Of a DNA stretch of 25,168 nucleotides, positions 21,612-25,168 are shown piece by piece; the first letter of the stretch is position 1, and each line of letters opens with the position of its first letter. The stretch spans positions 1 to 25,168 of the forward strand of contig NZ_CALUCZ010000025.1 of NCBI RefSeq assembly GCF_943914685.1, given 5' to 3'. This DNA is from an uncultured Mobiluncus sp. GTDB taxonomy: Bacteria; Actinomycetota; Actinomycetes; Actinomycetales; Actinomycetaceae. Under the pieces are notes generated by a model that ran no database searches, was not told the origin of the DNA, and saw only the letters and a list, made by a program, of their open reading frames with translations. The translations under genes and the position numbers were made by a program.

Positions 21612-21745
21612 CTACTTGACCTCAGCGTGAGTTTAACTGGCGCGATTCGAACGGCAATGCGCAGACTTCAAAGGAGCCGGTGCTTTTCCGTATCAAGTTC
21701 CATCTTTGGGGACCTTCGCAGACCCCTATCAAGGAGGGTGAGATA

Positions 21746-21979
21746 ATGACAATGCTCACAGTGCGAGATTTGAATGAAGAAGACAAACGCCTGTTGCGCA
21801 TTCGCGCGGCGAGCAATGGACGCTCTATGTCGGCAGAGGTCCGTGCGATTATCCACGACACTGTGCGTGAGCCACTTCCGACCTCCACCCCACCACAGAA
21901 TGGAAGCTGGCCCGAGCAAATGCTGGAACTGGGTCAATCAGTTGGCGGCGTAGAGCTCGACATTCCACCACGAAGTTGA
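21746..21979 (+). CDS. FitA-type ribbon-helix-helix antitoxin without a toxin partner (77 aa)
   Basis: The N-terminal LTVRDLNEEDKRLLRIRAAS and MSAEVRAII form the ribbon-helix-helix DNA-binding domain of FitA/VapB-type antitoxins. The C-terminal MLELGQSVGGVELDIPPRS matches the toxin-binding tail that normally precedes a PIN-domain (VapC/FitB) gene. No PIN gene follows; the 3' end instead overlaps the convergent parE-like gene by 46 bp. The start at 21746 is set by AAGGAGG at 21731-21737; the frame is open from 21680. It may be an orphan regulator or the survivor of a broken module. Confidence 0.85.
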   Translation: MTMLTVRDLNEEDKRLLRIRAASNGRSMSAEVRAIIHDTVREPLPTSTPPQNGSWPEQMLELGQSVGGVELDIPPRS

Positions 21980-22266
21980 CTCTCGAAATCCTGTCCGCCG
22001 TAGTAAACGCCGAGAATTTCAACCCTTCGGGCGACTACGGCAAAAGCGACATTGACTCGTCTGCGGAATCCAACTACTCTCAGTCCTGGCCTGAGGTCAT
22101 CTCGCTGGATACCTACTTGCGAATTATCAGCAAGATTGTCGCAAAACTCGATGATGGAATCGACAAATGCCTCGGCGCGTTCCGGAAATCCTGACCTAGT
22201 CTCAACCCAGGACCATATGTCAGCGAGCTGTCTTTGTGCCTGTGGAGAATACACAACCGCGTTCAT
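21934..22266 (-). CDS. parE: ParE/RelE superfamily toxin (110 aa)
   Basis: Toxin of a type II module. The sequence YSPQAQRQLADIWSWVETRS, then LRVVGFRRRVNVAFAVV and VEILGVYYGGQDFESQL, follows the ParE pattern. Members of this family inhibit DNA gyrase or, in the RelE branch, cleave mRNA. ATGA overlap with the upstream antitoxin shows coupled translation. The last dozen residues (RGGMSSSTPPTD) extend past the usual end and are antisense to the 3' end of the fitA-like gene. Confidence 0.85.
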   Translation of the reverse strand: MNAVVYSPQAQRQLADIWSWVETRSGFPERAEAFVDSIIEFCDNLADNSQVGIQRDDLRPGLRVVGFRRRVNVAFAVVARRVEILGVYYGGQDFESQLRGGMSSSTPPTD

Positions 22267-22544
22267 TGCGCGGAGGCCATTTTCTGTTCTCTGGCCTCTT
22301 TTAATTGTTTTTTCAATTCCGCAGATGTGATGGCTTGGTCGGGATTGGCTCTCAATTCGTCGTAGGCTTCTACCACCTCAGTACGTAGCCACTGCTCCAC
22401 TGCCGCATCGCGGGCGAACAAGGCGCGCAGCCCGTCTCGGATAACCTCGCTCTCGCTGGCGTATTCCCCGGAATCGACGCGTTGCCGTAAAGCCTCAGCC
22501 ATGTTGTTTGGCAAGGTGATACTCAGTTGTTTGGTAGTACGCAC
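22263..22544 (-). CDS. parD: ParD-type antitoxin (93 aa)
   Basis: Ribbon-helix-helix antitoxin: KQLSITLPNNMAEALRQRV is the strand and first helix, and SGEYASESEVIRDGLRAL is the conserved ParD block. The acidic C-terminal helix would wrap the toxin. I set the start at GTG 22544 because AAGGAGGG lies 7 bases upstream; an ATG at 22571 gives nine more residues unlike the family and lies in the operator palindrome. Overlaps the toxin by ATGA. Confidence 0.85.
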   Translation of the reverse strand: MRTTKQLSITLPNNMAEALRQRVDSGEYASESEVIRDGLRALFARDAAVEQWLRTEVVEAYDELRANPDQAITSAELKKQLKEAREQKMASAQ

Positions 22545-22561
22545 CGCAACCCCTCCTTCAG

Positions 22562-22576
22562 TATGATTCAATCATA
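22562..22576 (-). promoter_or_regulatory. Operator palindrome and -10 box of parDE
   Basis: TATGATT-C-AATCATA is a perfect 15-nt palindrome, and its minus-strand reading contains TATGAT as a -10 box about 26 bases before the GTG. ParD proteins repress their own promoters, so this is the likely ParD site. Confidence 0.6.
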
Positions 22577-22685
22577 TCAAGAAAGCGTTTTCGTCACACC
22601 CAAAAACGCGTACCCCCGCGTACCCCCACGGCGCAACACGCACAAAACCCTGCAACAAAACCCAAATAAAAATCACACCCAGGCA

Positions 22686-22797
22686 AAACAAAACCGGAAA
22701 GGTATTTGCCGCTTCGGCTAAGGGGAATGGAATCGCGCGGCGATTGCGAATACCCCGACGAACCCCGACCCGGGAGAGACTCACAGATAGGGGTGCA
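22686..22797. repeat. Distant copy of the 14.4-kb palindromic repeat
   Basis: The run AACAAAACCGGAA, then GGTATTTGCCGCTTCGGCTA, then the hairpin unit (22716-22759) and a trailing GATAGGGGTG match 14421-14553 in order, with small changes (GCGCGG for GCGCAG in the hairpin loop) and a shorter middle. It lies between parD and the end of hipA. Confidence 0.8.
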
Positions 22798-22812
22798 AGC
22801 AGCCAGCAACCG

Positions 22813-24318
22813 CTAGTGAGCCGGCCGCTTTCGCCAATGTCCGCTAACTTTCACCCCGTCCTTGCGCACATATGCGTCAACCCAAACTTTGTCAGAACGA
22901 CCTGACACCCCGCTTGCTATTCCGTCACTAGAGACAGACAAGCTACCTGTGGCGCCCTGCTGTCCCGGAAATACCCCACTTGTGGCAATCTGTGATGACC
23001 AATTTTTCCCCTCTTGTGTAGTGGCTTTCCCAAGAGTGAAAGATCGTTTTCCACCAATCCACGATTTCGCGCCTAGCTGCCTGAGCTTATCGACCATACC
23101 TTTCACATTGGAACCGGAAACAATATCTCGATGAGCCCGCAGAGAGTCCGACAAGGCATCTGGCAGCGACACCATTACCCTTCTGACCTCGGCAATAACT
23201 CGATCAGGATTCAAGCCCGCAGTTTTCGCGAAACGCTCCCATCTGTAAGGCGAAACTTCCTCAAAACGGTTAGTGCGGCCTATAGGCATCGCCAGCCTGA
23301 CTGTATCTAACGGGCGGAAGTCGATATTACCTATATAGGGAATATAGGAGGTGACATCGTATGCGGGGGCAAGTTCAACTCTGCCATCTGGATATTCGAG
23401 GAGGGAAAAATTTTTCCCATGCGCATCAGGAGCCACAATAGCCACGTTGAAAGCCAACTGGCGCACGAACTCGAGTGCCTGATCCTCACCCGCTACGGCT
23501 TTGATGAATTTCGCTGATGCTGTGGCATCGGGTCCTTTTTCTTGCGAATACTTGTAGGCGGGGTCTATCCGTAATACTTGGCATAAATCTTCTTGGTGTA
23601 TCCTCCTGATGCCAGTCTCCGTGTTTTCACGGTCAAAACGTTCGATTACGCTGACGCGTACACCACCTACAGTCTCGATAGTCTCTTTCGCCGCTCTGAT
23701 ACCGATGCGGTTCATGGTATTCAAGCAGATGGTTTCGTTGATGTCAGAATCCGGGAAACTGTTTTTGATTTCAGGTTTAAGGATGTGACTGGAGGGAAAT
23801 CTTCCGAAGGGAAGGGCCCATTTCCCATCTGACAAGCGGTGAAGGGCGGTTTTCTTTTGTGCGCCAGCTAGCGAGAATTTACCGGGGGTGTCCAGTTTTT
23901 TGCCGCTGCGGACAGCCCAGAACCCCACCCGATGGGCTACGGCTTCCATCAGCGCTTTGAGGTCTTGTTCACCGAGCGGTACGGCCTTGCCGTCCAGGTT
24001 CGGGGTTTTCCCTTCCGGCAGAAGCTGTATCGCGCCGGGAAGGTCTTGTCCTACCGCTCCCAGCAGCGATAGGGGGTCTCGGGAGTTTACGCCGTAGTCT
24101 CGCCCCCATTCCTGACGGGTGTGTTCGTTTTCTGGAAGCAGTCCCTTTAAGTAGGGCAGAGCGTTCACATTTGTGCTGTCTTTTGTGATTCCCAAGGATA
24201 CTGGTTGCCCGTCCCAATCGGGATCGTATTCAAATTTGGCTTTGTTTTTGTCGCGGTAGAATCTGCCAATTTTTCTTCCGTAAAGGTAGGCGTCTAGCAC
24301 GTGGTACGTGGTGCTCAT
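22813..24318 (-). CDS. hipA: HipA-type serine/threonine kinase toxin (501 aa)
   Basis: Type II toxin of the HipA kinase family, which phosphorylates glutamyl-tRNA synthetase in the best studied case. Visible motifs: SLAGAQKKTAL (149-159, ATP loop), HILKP (178-182), ERFDR and RIHQEDLCQVL (226-249), the catalytic PDAHGKNFSLL with Asp298 and Asn303, and APAYDV with Asp321. The usual GN before the catalytic block is replaced by VA. The protein is about 70 residues longer than common HipA; the tail (420-501) contains the 51-bp repeat product and ends VWVDAYVRKDGVKVSGHWRK, a motif I recall from mobile-element and toxin proteins. The start overlaps the hipB stop by ATGA. Confidence 0.88.
   Translation of the reverse strand: MSTTYHVLDAYLYGRKIGRFYRDKNKAKFEYDPDWDGQPVSLGITKDSTNVNALPYLKGLLPENEHTRQEWGRDYGVNSRDPLSLLGAVGQDLPGAIQLLPEGKTPNLDGKAVPLGEQDLKALMEAVAHRVGFWAVRSGKKLDTPGKFSLAGAQKKTALHRLSDGKWALPFGRFPSSHILKPEIKNSFPDSDINETICLNTMNRIGIRAAKETIETVGGVRVSVIERFDRENTETGIRRIHQEDLCQVLRIDPAYKYSQEKGPDATASAKFIKAVAGEDQALEFVRQLAFNVAIVAPDAHGKNFSLLEYPDGRVELAPAYDVTSYIPYIGNIDFRPLDTVRLAMPIGRTNRFEEVSPYRWERFAKTAGLNPDRVIAEVRRVMVSLPDALSDSLRAHRDIVSGSNVKGMVDKLRQLGAKSWIGGKRSFTLGKATTQEGKNWSSQIATSGVFPGQQGATGSLSVSSDGIASGVSGRSDKVWVDAYVRKDGVKVSGHWRKRPAH
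22918..22968 (-). repeat. 51-bp direct repeat, copy 2 (inside hipA)
   Basis: Identical to 21561-21611 and in the same orientation. It encodes about residues 451-467 of HipA. The two copies are 1357 bases apart and bracket fitA, parE, parD and the palindromic repeat. Confidence 0.95.
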
Positions 24319-24572
24319 TTGGGATTTCCTTCAAGGATAGTGGGCAGCGGTACCCCTACGGCTTGCGCGGCTTTCAGAGCTGTGTCCAAGCGGACGTTGG
24401 GGTTGCCGGCTTCGAGTCTCTTGATAGCCATGCGAGATACGCCGGCTTTCTCGGCAAGGTTTTCTTGGGTGTAGTCGAATATGACGCGTCGCATTCGGAT
24501 GAGCTGGCCGAATTTTTCTGGTGTGTCTACAGGCGTCTCAACAATCTCCATATCCATATCTGAATGATACAT
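24315..24572 (-). CDS. hipB: HipB-like XRE-family antitoxin/repressor (85 aa)
   Basis: Residues about 22-75 (FGQLIRMRRVIFDYTQENLA, then EKAGVSRMAIKRLEAGNPNV) form an XRE helix-turn-helix. It precedes hipA and overlaps it by 4 bp, the standard hipBA order. It is expected to bind its own promoter and neutralise HipA. No strong ribosome site is seen; starts at Met6 or Met8 are possible. A tiny upstream ORF ends with TGA directly before this ATG. Confidence 0.85.
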   Translation of the reverse strand: MYHSDMDMEIVETPVDTPEKFGQLIRMRRVIFDYTQENLAEKAGVSRMAIKRLEAGNPNVRLDTALKAAQAVGVPLPTILEGNPK

Positions 24573-24584
24573 TCACGATACATT
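24566..24584 (-). promoter_or_regulatory. Direct repeats at the hipB start, possible HipB operator
   Basis: GATACATT occurs at 24566-24573 and 24577-24584, 11 bases apart and so on one face of the helix, overlapping the hipB start codon. The first copy is also part of GAATG-ATA-CATTC. This is not the classical TATCC-N8-GGATA HipB box. Confidence 0.4.
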
Positions 24585-24641
24585 TTTGTTAATCGTTTTG
24601 CGCTGCGCCGTACTTACACCGCCCACCGGTTCATGGTTCAT
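24573..24641 (-). CDS. Possible 22-residue upstream ORF of hipB
   Basis: MNHEPVGGVSTAQRKTINKN (then VS) ends with TGA immediately before the hipB ATG. Its ATG overlaps the stop of the preceding 23-residue ORF (ATGA). There is no strong ribosome site and no recognisable family. It could be a translated leader or a decayed gene. Confidence 0.25.
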   Translation of the reverse strand: MNHEPVGGVSTAQRKTINKNVS

Positions 24642-24709
24642 AGGTTCACCAGGTCTTGCTTGGGATAAATGATGGATTTTTCGATAAATTCTGGGGTGGT
24701 GTGAATCAT
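24638..24709 (-). CDS. Possible 23-residue ORF at the head of the hipBA locus
   Basis: MIHTTPEFIEKSIIYPKQDL (then VNL) is coding-like in composition and overlaps the next short ORF by ATGA. No ribosome site or family is recognisable. It may be the fragment of a lost gene. Confidence 0.25.
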   Translation of the reverse strand: MIHTTPEFIEKSIIYPKQDLVNL

Positions 24710-25168
24710 GTCCCAGAAGTCTTTGATAGGCGGGGTGTGCGGGTTTGCTTGCGGGCTGCTGAAACTCAGGCAAGCACCGCAGCTTACACGGGAGGACCCG
24801 CACCCGCCTTCTGAACCCACGAGGAAAAAGCTATAAAGACCGATAAAGGAACGGCAGACCGTTAGACGCGGCAAAATCCTTTTAAGCCCTCGACGGGGTG
24901 AGCCCGCCGTTGCTAGTGGGACGCGAGCAAGTCTTGGCGGATTTCGAGCCAGGCTTGTTCATGAGGGTGGATATTCCGTAACGTTTCAGTGGGCGACATG
25001 GTAGAAAAACCCAGAACAGTTCAGAATACCTGTTGCCTGGTTTTGTGAATGAAGTACTCCCCGGAAAACCGGCTCCACGTGGCTTTATTGAACTAAAAGC
25101 GAGGCTTTGCCTAGGCGGCGACGAGCTCGACGATGTAGGCCACGGGCGGGCAAAACACACGCCAGGGG
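24710..25168. other. Right end of the window, no supported gene
   Basis: I see no complete gene here. Two minus-strand traces are coding-like. One is a 28-codon ORF at 24913-24999 (MSPTETLRNIHPHEQAWLEI, then RQDLLASH). The other is a frame entering from the right edge and ending PPVAYIVELVAA with TAG at 25111-25113, which could be the last residues of a gene outside the window; AGGC-AAA-GCCT followed by CGCTTTT lies at its end. Confidence 0.3.

Noticed and set aside
21630..21680. tRNA fragment on the minus strand (GTTCGAATC-like T-loop followed by GCGCCA) beside the 51-bp repeat, possible attachment site
   Set aside because: The bases flanking the T-loop do not pair and no other tRNA arm can be found.
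24882..25160. A 92-codon minus-strand frame at the right edge
   Set aside because: The product is Ser/Pro-rich without domain features; other frames here look equally or more coding-like, so none is called as a gene.

Overview
The window looks like chromosomal DNA of a low-to-mid GC actinobacterium, most likely in the Actinomycetaceae (Mobiluncus/Varibaculum-like). That placement is inference from five signs: LAxTG-type sortase signals, a CWB2 cell-wall-binding protein, FitA and ParDE modules of actinobacterial type, apparently leaderless promoters, and mixed GC content. No marker gene fixes the genus.

Left third (1-10064, minus strand): two paralogous surface proteins of 1181 and 1956 residues. 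Each has a signal peptide, a shared N-terminal domain of about 500 residues that I cannot name, then alternating calcium-binding thrombospondin type 3 (TSP3) repeats and cysteine-paired Ig-like (He_PIG-like) modules, a proline-rich stalk with a repeated PVAGV motif, and an LARTG wall-anchoring signal. Each gene has its own terminator.

Middle (10065-14730): a divergent pair encodes a DUF4428 zinc-ribbon protein and a YdjI-like SPFH protein that also ends in zinc ribbons. Two inverted copies of a 21-bp operator-like element lie between them. After the SPFH gene comes a duplicated hairpin-bearing repeat, then a low-molecular-weight protein tyrosine phosphatase, a tRNA-Pro(CGG) with its own promoter and terminator, and a palindrome-rich repeat cluster with one more copy near 22.7 kb.

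Right half (14992-24709): an accessory region rich in defence and toxin-antitoxin type genes. It holds an AbiL-like pair (an AAA ATPase and an RloB-family TOPRIM protein, overlapping by 8 bp) followed 2 nt later by an unannotated 50-residue ORF. Next are an AAA/DUF4143 ATPase whose promoter abuts four 23-bp tandem repeats, a CWB2 surface protein with an unknown C-terminal domain, and a DUF1643 protein beside a possible truncated gene start. The end of the region carries an orphan FitA-type antitoxin, a ParDE module and a hipBA module. A perfect 51-bp direct repeat, one copy inside the 3' end of hipA, brackets the fitA-parDE segment. The last 460 bases hold no gene that I can support.

Several accessory genes lack a Shine-Dalgarno sequence but have a -10 box ending 6-7 nt before the start codon, which suggests leaderless mRNAs.
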